Source of the DNA: Denitrobaculum tricleocarpae
GTDB taxonomy: Bacteria; Pseudomonadota; Alphaproteobacteria; Kiloniellales; Kiloniellaceae
Assembly: GCF_007004665.1 (NCBI RefSeq)
Contig: NZ_ML660064.1
Location: 1-64,000 of the forward strand
Direction of reading: 5' to 3'
DNA length: 64,000 bases
Shown here: positions 7,479-14,842 of the stretch, piece by piece
Numbering within the stretch: the stretch's first letter is position 1
How the letters are laid out: every line of letters starts with the position of its first letter
Position numbers and translations under genes: made by a program
Notes under the pieces: generated by a model
Told to the model about the DNA's origin: nothing
Database searches by the model: none
Seen by the model: only the letters and a program-made list of their open reading frames with translations

Positions 7479-8870
7479 ATGAAGCAGTTCGATTTGATCA
7501 TTGTCGGCGGCTCGATCGGCTGCCTGGTCGCCGCGGCGCAGGCCGCGCGCGCGGGCAAGCAGGTCAAGCTCTTCCTGCCCGAACGCGGGGTTGGCAGCGG
7601 TTTCGGCGCCCGGCCTTTCAGGGGCCGGCGCCTGGACATCGGCACCCGGGTCTTCGACCTCAATGCCCATCCGAACGCCGCGGCCCCGGCGACGGGTCTC
7701 GACGAATACCGCGGCAACGAGGACTTTCGCCTCTACATGCCGCACATCCGGGCCTTCGTTGAAGAACTGCTCGACGGTGAATTGCAGGACCTGCCATCCG
7801 CCGAACTGTCCTACGGCGGCAAACTGGTGCCGGAGTTCCTGGCCAGCCTGGACCTCTCCAGCCTGCCGCGGCTCCTCAATGAGGACCAGATCGCGCGGAT
7901 CCGCGAAGAGACCGCGCAGATCCTCGCCCAGGAGCTGAACGGTACTCCGGTTCTGGGCCGCTCCAGCGAGCTCGATTTCACCGGACTGGACTATCAGTCA
8001 CTCTCTCTGACCAATCACGGCCGGGCATTTCACGACGCCTTCATCGCACCCTACAGCGCGAAGATCTATCCGGAGAACTGGCAGGAGGTTCCGGCCGACC
8101 TGCGCCACAAGATCTGGTCGCCGCTCTTCTACCCCAAGACCCTGAACCAGGCCTGCGACGGCCAGTTGGAACGGGGCCGGGAAACCCTGGTCTTTAGCAC
8201 CGTCAGGAATGGCGACTTCGGCGTCTTCGTGGACCGCCTGATGACCCGGATCGAAACCACGCCCGGCATCGAACTTGAGCGCACGGGCAGACTGCTCGGC
8301 CTTAGGCCACAGGGGGCCGGCCACAGCCTGACCTTCGAAGACCGCGAGGCAACCGCCGAGGCGGCGGGACAGCTGGTGCTCGGACTTTCGGTTGCCGACA
8401 TCGTGGGCCTGAACGGTCACGCGGCGGAGATCGATATGCTGAGTCTGGGTATCGCCTGGGCCGAAGTGGATGAAGCGGATATCAACAGCCTCGCCAGCTA
8501 CGTCACGGTCCACGACCCGGATAATCCCGCCTACCGCCTCTCCTTCGGCGGCAGCGGCGCGCCCGAGGGCAAACGGATCGCCAATGTGGAACTGAGCTGC
8601 CGAATCCCGCGCGAAGATTATGAAAGCAGCGTCCGCTATGCCCTGGAGCAGAGCGGCGTCTTACGCGAAGGCGCGCCCATCGAGCTGCTGGACGGCATCG
8701 CCGGCGTCCGCATTCCCGCCCCGACCCGGCAGAACCGGCGCAGCCTGGAACAGGCCAAGCAGCAGCTCGCGGATGAGGGGGTCGAAGCCGACTACATCGG
8801 CACCGCCAAAGACATGTCCCGCGACATCCTGAACCAGCACATTCTGCAGGGCCTGACGCTTGCGGCTTGA
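7479..8870 (+). CDS. FAD/NAD(P)-binding oxidoreductase of unknown substrate
   Basis: 463 residues beginning with a dinucleotide-binding beta-alpha-beta (FDLIIVGGSIGCLVAAAQAARAG) whose glycine pattern is GGSIG. The overall layout resembles amine-oxidase, UDP-galactopyranose-mutase or protoporphyrinogen-oxidase-type flavoproteins, with a mid-region SAKIYPENWQEVPADLRHKIW and a C-terminal return to the Rossmann fold. It starts 7 bases after the methyltransferase, so it belongs to the rfbA operon. A role in sugar-nucleotide oxidation or ring change is conceivable but unproven. It converges on the gene ending at 8923. Confidence 0.6.
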   Translation: MKQFDLIIVGGSIGCLVAAAQAARAGKQVKLFLPERGVGSGFGARPFRGRRLDIGTRVFDLNAHPNAAAPATGLDEYRGNEDFRLYMPHIRAFVEELLDGELQDLPSAELSYGGKLVPEFLASLDLSSLPRLLNEDQIARIREETAQILAQELNGTPVLGRSSELDFTGLDYQSLSLTNHGRAFHDAFIAPYSAKIYPENWQEVPADLRHKIWSPLFYPKTLNQACDGQLERGRETLVFSTVRNGDFGVFVDRLMTRIETTPGIELERTGRLLGLRPQGAGHSLTFEDREATAEAAGQLVLGLSVADIVGLNGHAAEIDMLSLGIAWAEVDEADINSLASYVTVHDPDNPAYRLSFGGSGAPEGKRIANVELSCRIPREDYESSVRYALEQSGVLREGAPIELLDGIAGVRIPAPTRQNRRSLEQAKQQLADEGVEADYIGTAKDMSRDILNQHILQGLTLAA

Positions 8871-8922
8871 ACGGAAACAGACAGACTTCTCGCAATCAAA
8901 TCAGATTGAGGTAAGGCCCAAC

Positions 8923-9924
8923 CTAGCGCGGTGCCCGATATGCCGGGAAGTAACCGTTCCGGTTCTGCGCATCGCAGGCATTTTCCTCGCAGAGCGCGTC
9001 GTAAGCTTGCAGATCGTAGACCTGTTTCAGGCACTGCGTCGGGGTCAGGGTGGCGCCGAAGCGGCGTTTGAATTCGCCCACGCCGTCCCCTTCCTTCACC
9101 GCACCGCCCAGATTGATCCACTCGGCACCGCGCGCCTTGGCCTCGCGCATCCCGCACCAGATCAGGCCGACGGAATGATCGCGGGCGTCCTCGGTCGCGG
9201 CGAAGAAGAGGTAATCGGCACAGGGGGCGGTGACGGCGGTCATGGAGACGGCCTCGATTTCACCGGCCTCGTTGCGCGCGCCGAAGAGAACGACCGAATC
9301 CAGCCCGGCCATCCGGCGAAGAGCATCATCACCGAAGAAATAGACGGACGCCGCGCCCAGACGTGACATATGCGGCGGGTAGAGCTTCACGAAGGCATCG
9401 ACCAGTTCGGCGCGGCCGGTCGCAACCTCGACCTCTTTCAGCCAGCGGCGCAGGCTGGGGCGGCGCCGCTTCGACATGCCGGCAATGATATCGTCCTCGC
9501 CGGGCCGTAGATCGAGGAGGTATACGGGGCTCGATTCGAAACGCTCTTCATCGGCGCCAATGGCACTGCAGGACAGGGAAGGATGCTGCGCGAGGTATCC
9601 CGCGACATATCCCCGCTCTCGGGCAAATGCCCGCCAGGCCTGGTCCAGACCGGTGAGATCGCCGACCCCGATGAAGCCACCGAAGCCGTAGGGTGTCGCG
9701 ATATCCGCGCGCGTCTCCAGAGGACGTTCCAGAACCGGGCAGACCGCTTTGCCGCGCTCGCTCTCTGCAACGAAGAGGACACACTGCGCATCGTCGCGAC
9801 CGGTGTCCAACGCCGCGCGAAAGGCCGCTTCATGGGCTATCGAATGCGGCAAGCCCTCGAGGGCTGCACTCCAGGCCGCCGGGTCTTTAAGGCCGACCAG
9901 ACGGGTTCGCATTTCCGTCGTCAT
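8923..9924 (-). CDS. FemAB/GNAT-like acyltransferase
   Basis: 333 residues with features of the FemAB branch of the GNAT fold: MSKRRRPSLRRWLKEVEVATG near 160, the substrate-side strand EIEAVSMTAVTAPCADYLFFAATEDARDHSVGLI, and EWINLGGAVKEGDGVGEFKRRFGA near the end, as in FemAB-type proteins of polysaccharide clusters. Members move acyl or aminoacyl groups onto amines. Its ATG overlaps the stop of the formyltransferase gene (ATGA), making it the last gene of that operon. It may acylate an amino sugar; the substrate is not determined. Confidence 0.65.
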   Translation of the reverse strand: MTTEMRTRLVGLKDPAAWSAALEGLPHSIAHEAAFRAALDTGRDDAQCVLFVAESERGKAVCPVLERPLETRADIATPYGFGGFIGVGDLTGLDQAWRAFARERGYVAGYLAQHPSLSCSAIGADEERFESSPVYLLDLRPGEDDIIAGMSKRRRPSLRRWLKEVEVATGRAELVDAFVKLYPPHMSRLGAASVYFFGDDALRRMAGLDSVVLFGARNEAGEIEAVSMTAVTAPCADYLFFAATEDARDHSVGLIWCGMREAKARGAEWINLGGAVKEGDGVGEFKRRFGATLTPTQCLKQVYDLQAYDALCEENACDAQNRNGYFPAYRAPR

Positions 9925-10799
9925 GCCAAACGCTCCCCCAGCGTCACCGGCGGCTCACTCCGGCACTTCAGAATATCGCCCGCGCCGCAGGCAACTTCGA
10001 ACCAGCCGCCGGCGCTGCAGGCGAGGACCTCGCCGGGCAGGGCGTCCGAAGCCCGGTGAACGGCGGACAGCCGCGCCTCTTTGACCCTGATCTCGCGGCC
10101 CTCCTGCCCCACAGCAAAGGCAGAGGGTAACGGCTCAGGCAAGGCGCGGACAAAGTTGAAAATCGAGCGTGCGCTGAGCGACCAATCGATCCTGCCGTCT
10201 TCAGGTCTACGGCGCGGGGCATAGGAACTCTCGCCTTGTTGCTGTTTTTCCTTCGGCAGCGTCCCATGTTTCTCAATGTATTCGAAGACCTCGACGGCCA
10301 ATGCAGCCGAGAGATTATCGAGATCCCCGGTCAGGCTCCACAGGTCATGGTGATCCGCGATGGAGATAGCACGAGCAGCCAGGATCCCGCCGGTGTCAAC
10401 ACCCGGATCGATCCGATGCAGCGTCACGCCGGTTTCCCGCTCGCCGTTGATCAAGACCCAGGAGACCGGATGGACACCGCGGTATGCCGGCAGCAGAGAA
10501 GAATGGATGTTGAGCGATCCAAGACGCGGCGCGCTGAAAACCTCTTCGGAGAGAAGGTTGAAGCGGCAGACCAGCAGCAGGTCGAGATCCTGCAGCCTCG
10601 CAGTCTCATCCCGCAGGTCGGAGGTTTCAAGCAGCTCGACGCCGCGCGCCGCGCACCAGCCGGCCAGTTCGGCACGGTCGCTCTCGGGCGCTTCGGGCAT
10701 AGACGCGACGAAGACCGGGACAAAGCCCCGGTCTTCGAGTGCGGTCAAAACCCGGATGGCTTGCGGCTTACATCCCGCAAAGGCCCACCGCAGGCTCAC
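9921..10799 (-). CDS. Formyltransferase of the methionyl-tRNA formyltransferase fold, probably acting on an amino sugar
   Basis: 292 residues from a GTG at 10799 that overlaps the upstream stop (GTGA). A longer form from 10832 would run 36 bases into the neighbour. The catalytic triad of N10-formyl-THF-dependent transferases is visible: Asn97 and His99 in SLNIHSSLLPAYRG, and Asp135 in IDPGVDTGGIL. The housekeeping tRNA enzyme usually sits with def, so this copy amid sugar genes suggests a nucleotide-sugar N-formyltransferase (VioF- or ArnA-N-like). The C-terminal about 90 residues may be an OB-type domain. Confidence 0.75.
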   Translation of the reverse strand: MSLRWAFAGCKPQAIRVLTALEDRGFVPVFVASMPEAPESDRAELAGWCAARGVELLETSDLRDETARLQDLDLLLVCRFNLLSEEVFSAPRLGSLNIHSSLLPAYRGVHPVSWVLINGERETGVTLHRIDPGVDTGGILAARAISIADHHDLWSLTGDLDNLSAALAVEVFEYIEKHGTLPKEKQQQGESSYAPRRRPEDGRIDWSLSARSIFNFVRALPEPLPSAFAVGQEGREIRVKEARLSAVHRASDALPGEVLACSAGGWFEVACGAGDILKCRSEPPVTLGERLA

Positions 10800-12250
10800 G
10801 CCACGTTTTTCCTTTCTTTGAACTTCTTCCATTCCCAGTCCTGGGGGAAGGTCGCGTACTGCGGCCGGATATAGTTCTCGATGCCCGGGTGCGATTTGCG
10901 GTCGAGCACTGCCTGAATATTCTTACTGTCGAGATCGACGTGGTATTCCAGCCAGAACCAGAAGCGGCCCATGTCGCGGGTGAAATCGACGTGCTGATCG
11001 GCCTGGCCGACCCACTGGATGATATTCCACATCAGCTTGCCCTGCAGGATACCTGCCCAGATGTGCTGCGGCACGTACAGGGTTTGCTGTACGGGTTCGT
11101 CATCGTCCCAGTCGAACGCAAAGCCGTCTTCGGGGCTGGCTTTCAGCACAAAACTGAAATCCGCCCTGTCGCCCTCGATGAAAAGCCGGAAGCGTGAGGT
11201 GAAATCGATGTAGTCCTTGGTCATCCACTTCTGGACGATGTCGCAGCGCCGGCGGGACCGGGCCTCCAGATCGTCCAGATCAACCTCGTGCAGCCATTCG
11301 TTCAAGGCATCGACCTTGGGCTGGAACAGGCTCTTGATCTTCTTGACCTCGCCGAGCATGTCGTCCCAATCAATCTCGGGATGGTTCCGGGTGACACCGC
11401 CGCTCATGGTCCAGGTGTCTGAAGGATAGAGCACCACCACCTCCGTGCCGCTGTCGGGGTAGTCCTGTTCGATCATTTCCCAGAAGAGCTTCAGAGTGGT
11501 CCGGTTGGCCCAGTTGTTGTGGAAGTACTTGTCGTCGAGCCAGCAGAAATCGCCGGCAAAGGGCGCGATCCGCGCGGGCGTCACAAAATCCATCAGGCGG
11601 CGCTGATCGCGGAAGGCGACCTTGCGCTTCTGCGCGGCTTCGCGCATCTCCGCTTCATCCATGCGGAAACAGCCCGGGAACATGGTCACGCCGCCGGACT
11701 GGATAAATCCGATATCGACCTTCGGCCAGCGCGCCTTGATCTCCTTGCAGAGTTCCTCGTCATTGACGTTGTCGTTCATGTTCAGGAGCGTGCAGTCGGG
11801 ATGCTCGATCACGAAGCCGCTGTTTTCCCAATCCTGGTCCCGGGTCTTGGCGGAGGGCACAACGGTAAAGGGCGTCACACCGCCAAGCTTAACGGTTTCC
11901 CAGGAATGCAGCTTCTTGATGTTGTGAAACCCGAGCTCGCGCATCACCCGCTCGACCGTCAGGGCGCGCATTCCAGGGTGTTCGTTATAGGCGGGCAGAT
12001 AGACCTGTACGTTCCGGTCGATGTAATCGATCGAGGGAATGTGAAAGTGGTCTTCGTGGGAGTGGGTGATGTAGAGGTAGTCGACGTCGCGCGCGACCTC
12101 TTCCGGTGGCACGGCGGCAGCCGGGAACTTCCAGGTGCTCAGGTTGTAGACCGGTTCGTTCAGGAACCAGGGATCGCAGAGGAAGGTTCCGAAGTCACCG
12201 CGAATTTTCAGGGTTGCGTGAGAGATGAATTCTACTTCTAGCTCGCTCAT
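10796..12250 (-). CDS. MBL-fold metallo-hydrolase/oxygenase-like protein
   Basis: 484 residues. The metal motif ITHSHEDHFHIP (His63, His65, Asp67, His68) marks a metallo-beta-lactamase fold, and NSGFVIEHPDCTLLNMNDNVND resembles the strand that carries later ligands. It is much longer than simple hydrolases, with about 200 extra C-terminal residues. The arrangement recalls the MBL part of CMP-N-acetylneuraminate hydroxylase, but no Rieske iron-sulphur motif is present. It lies in the sugar operon between a PhyH-like oxygenase and the formyltransferase. The function is unknown; the CMAH likeness is a low-certainty impression. Confidence 0.6.
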   Translation of the reverse strand: MSELEVEFISHATLKIRGDFGTFLCDPWFLNEPVYNLSTWKFPAAAVPPEEVARDVDYLYITHSHEDHFHIPSIDYIDRNVQVYLPAYNEHPGMRALTVERVMRELGFHNIKKLHSWETVKLGGVTPFTVVPSAKTRDQDWENSGFVIEHPDCTLLNMNDNVNDEELCKEIKARWPKVDIGFIQSGGVTMFPGCFRMDEAEMREAAQKRKVAFRDQRRLMDFVTPARIAPFAGDFCWLDDKYFHNNWANRTTLKLFWEMIEQDYPDSGTEVVVLYPSDTWTMSGGVTRNHPEIDWDDMLGEVKKIKSLFQPKVDALNEWLHEVDLDDLEARSRRRCDIVQKWMTKDYIDFTSRFRLFIEGDRADFSFVLKASPEDGFAFDWDDDEPVQQTLYVPQHIWAGILQGKLMWNIIQWVGQADQHVDFTRDMGRFWFWLEYHVDLDSKNIQAVLDRKSHPGIENYIRPQYATFPQDWEWKKFKERKNVA

Positions 12251-12419
12251 TGACCGAAATGTCCTTTAGAGATTGCGCACAGCCACCTCAATCTGGCTGG
12301 GTATAATGAACCGCAGGTCCGCTCCGTTATCCATTAGATAACATTCATAGTTAATAAAGGCTTACACTTAGGTCCCGCACTACAACCGCCGGTCAAAATG
12401 TCGCAACGTGAGCGGTGTT

Positions 12420-13259
12420 TCAGTCTTTGCTGCGGCCCGGTCCCGGAAAGTCCGGATGGATCAGCTTTTCCGGCGCGGCGTAAGAAAAGGGATTGATAAA
12501 AGAGCGCTCTACGAAACTGCTCTCCAGCGCGTTGTTGTAACGGAAGTTCACAGTCAAGCGCGTCCGGTCGGTTGTATTCGTTCCCGAACGATGGACGAGG
12601 AAGGACGAGAAGAACAGAACCGAGCCCAGAGGCACCTCGACCTCGACAAAGTCTTCCTCGCGCACGGCATCCCGGCTGAGCGCCAGGGGATAGTCAGCCT
12701 CGTCATCAGGCGCGAAAGGCAGGAGGCCGTCCCGATGACTGCCGGGAATGACCTGCAGGCGCCCCATCTCGGGGCTGACCTCGACAAGCGGCAGCCAGGC
12801 GACCGCGCCGTCAAGGCTGCCCTGCATGTTCGACCACTCCTGATGGGCCGGCAGGCGATGATAACGTTCCGTCTTGGCAAGACGCCGCGAATGGAACCAC
12901 ATCAGGGGACGCGCGCAGATGGCGGGAAACTCGAGCCCCAGCATCTTCAGGCTCTCCACGAGTTCGTCCGAGGTGCCCAGACGATGCAGGCTGATCAGAT
13001 GATTGCAGAGCTTTGCCGCGCCGAGATAGCCCTCGAAGTCATTCTCGAACAACCACTGCAGTGTCTCGTCCAGGCTCTCGCGGCCCCGGCCATGGTTCGA
13101 GACGTCCGCGCGGGCCGAAAAGACGGCCGCCACGTCAGCGCGCAACGCCGCCAGCTGTTCGGGCGCCAGAAGCTTCGGCAGGATCACAAACCCCTGCTCA
13201 TCGAAACGGTTACGCAGGTCCGCAAGGGCGCTGTCCGAACTATCGCAGGCCAGGGTCAT
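12420..13259 (-). CDS. Phytanoyl-CoA dioxygenase (PhyH)-family 2OG-Fe(II) oxygenase
   Basis: 279 residues, probably a non-haem iron, 2-oxoglutarate-dependent hydroxylase. The iron ligands can be placed at His139 and Glu141 (PAHQEWSNMQGS) and His223 (LVHRSGTN), with Arg234 for 2-oxoglutarate (DRTRLTVNFRY). PhyH enzymes normally have HxD, so Glu at 141 is unusual. The fold marker MGRLQVIPGSHRDGLLPF is present. Its ATG overlaps the stop of the TylF-like gene. Such enzymes hydroxylate small molecules or sugars; the substrate is unknown. Confidence 0.75.
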   Translation of the reverse strand: MTLACDSSDSALADLRNRFDEQGFVILPKLLAPEQLAALRADVAAVFSARADVSNHGRGRESLDETLQWLFENDFEGYLGAAKLCNHLISLHRLGTSDELVESLKMLGLEFPAICARPLMWFHSRRLAKTERYHRLPAHQEWSNMQGSLDGAVAWLPLVEVSPEMGRLQVIPGSHRDGLLPFAPDDEADYPLALSRDAVREEDFVEVEVPLGSVLFFSSFLVHRSGTNTTDRTRLTVNFRYNNALESSFVERSFINPFSYAAPEKLIHPDFPGPGRSKD

Positions 13260-14053
13260 CCCCCTCCCCCTTCCTTGACGAAATAGGCATAGGGCACGGT
13301 GGAGAAAGGAAATTTTTTCATTTCCGGCACGCCGCCCCTATCGGCGAAGAATTCCTCGATCGCCTCGGCCTCACCCTGCCAGGGCGGCATTCCATAGCCG
13401 TTGAACGCGACCACGCCGCCGGGCATCACCAGGGGATAAAGATGCTTGAGCCCCGCCATCGTGGGTTCGTAGAGCCCGATATCGAAGTACAGGAGGCTCA
13501 GGCGCATTCCGAGGTTCTCGGCGGCGAAACGCGGGAGCGTCTGTGAAATCTCTCCATCGATGATGCGGCAGCGCTCGACGCCGGGCAGCAGATTGTCCTG
13601 GTTGTGCAGATCGACGAGACCATGCGCCAGATCCCCGTCGGACACCATCTTTCCGAGGACGCGCTCGACCCAGGGCTGGGCATTGCCGTCGCGTTCCTCA
13701 TAGGCGGCGTAGCCTTCAAAATGATCGAAGCCGAAAACCTTGCGGGTCCGGTCGCCAGGGCAGAAGGTCTCCAGAAGGTTTGCCCAGGTGAAGAGTCCTG
13801 AGCCCCGGAATACCCCCAGTTCCGCCACCGAGCCCGGCATGTCGGCGATCAGTTTGAAGAGTTCGTAGTGGCCAAGGATTCGCGGCAGGTCGCGGCGCTG
13901 AATAAACGCAGGATAACTCTTGAGCACATCGCGGATCGAAAGGCCGGCTCCGGCGATCAGGGCTTCGAGTTTTTCCCAGTGCGCGGCGTCGCGGGCGTCG
14001 TAATCGGTCCGGACGCTGCCGCCGACGCGGTCTTGATAAGCTTGATCTGTCAT
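13256..14053 (-). CDS. TylF/MycF-like O-methyltransferase
   Basis: 265 residues with the macrocin-O-methyltransferase pattern: SVAELGVFRGSGLFTWANLLE for SAM (about 75-95), KVFGFDHFEGY, a central LSLLYFDIGLYEPTMAGLKHLYPLVMPGG, and a late YGMPPWQGEAEAIEEFF. Family members methylate sugar hydroxyls on antibiotics and polysaccharides, usually with a divalent metal. It is translationally coupled to the PhyH gene by an ATGA overlap and follows the WbqC gene after 49 bases. Confidence 0.82.
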   Translation of the reverse strand: MTDQAYQDRVGGSVRTDYDARDAAHWEKLEALIAGAGLSIRDVLKSYPAFIQRRDLPRILGHYELFKLIADMPGSVAELGVFRGSGLFTWANLLETFCPGDRTRKVFGFDHFEGYAAYEERDGNAQPWVERVLGKMVSDGDLAHGLVDLHNQDNLLPGVERCRIIDGEISQTLPRFAAENLGMRLSLLYFDIGLYEPTMAGLKHLYPLVMPGGVVAFNGYGMPPWQGEAEAIEEFFADRGGVPEMKKFPFSTVPYAYFVKEGGGG

Positions 14054-14102
14054 ACCGAAGCTTTAGCCCTCCGAGGCTTACATATGGTTAACAAAACACC
14101 AA

Positions 14103-14768
14103 TCAGGCGATGAGCGGCTTGCTTTGGCTGATGATTTCGCGGGTCAGGTTTGCGGGACCTTCGCGGCGCAGCCGGTGAAGAATGCTGCCCCAGTCCCCCT
14201 CGTAAGGCGCGAGAAACCCCAATTCGATCTCCGCGGCCCGAAAGGTCTCGGGATCATAGAGATCGCGGCCGCCAGGCGCGTTGATGTAAGAGCTGCCTTC
14301 CAGGCGTTTCACAATCTCGATGATGCGCGCCTGGCCTTTGAGCCCGACCGGCAGGTTAAGGTCGCTGGACCTCACAAACCTGGGAGCGAAGCCCAAAAGT
14401 GCGCAGGTCGTCTCGAGGTATTCCGCCAGCCAATCCCCCAGACTGCCCTCGGCTTTGAAGAGAGGCGCGACGAGCGGATGACTCCTGTCCTGAAGATCCG
14501 GAAAGCTGCGGGCCTCGGTCTCCAGGCGGCTCAAGGAATCCTGCGAAAACCGCATGGCGTTGATTGCCGTGCTCTGGGGCGCTTTTGCCAGAGGCAGAGT
14601 GAGCCAACGGACCACACCCTCGCCGTCCGGCAGCCTGTTCCGGTGAACCCAGCCGCGGCGCGGAAACTGGACGCAATCGAAAATGACAAAGATGTCGCTC
14701 GCCGCCGCCAGCCGGAAGTATCCGGCATAGGGTGCGAAGTAGGGCTGCATGACTGCGATCCGGGTCAC
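14103..14768 (-). CDS. WbqC-family protein
   Basis: 221 residues. The N-terminal block IAVMQPYFAPYAGYFRLAAASDIFVIFDCVQFPRRGWVHRNRL is the hallmark of the WbqC family, found in O-antigen and other surface-sugar clusters. The molecular activity is not well established and is not claimed here. It is the first gene of the minus-strand run WbqC, TylF, PhyH, MBL, formyltransferase, FemAB, and is separated from the OGT-like gene by 74 bases. Confidence 0.8.
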   Translation of the reverse strand: MTRIAVMQPYFAPYAGYFRLAAASDIFVIFDCVQFPRRGWVHRNRLPDGEGVVRWLTLPLAKAPQSTAINAMRFSQDSLSRLETEARSFPDLQDRSHPLVAPLFKAEGSLGDWLAEYLETTCALLGFAPRFVRSSDLNLPVGLKGQARIIEIVKRLEGSSYINAPGGRDLYDPETFRAAEIELGFLAPYEGDWGSILHRLRREGPANLTREIISQSKPLIA

Positions 14769-14842
14769 AACCGGGAATCCTTTTTACCAGGCGGCAGTTT
14801 TATCAAATGGCGGCGTCGCCGTATCCCTCGACCACGCCTGCC

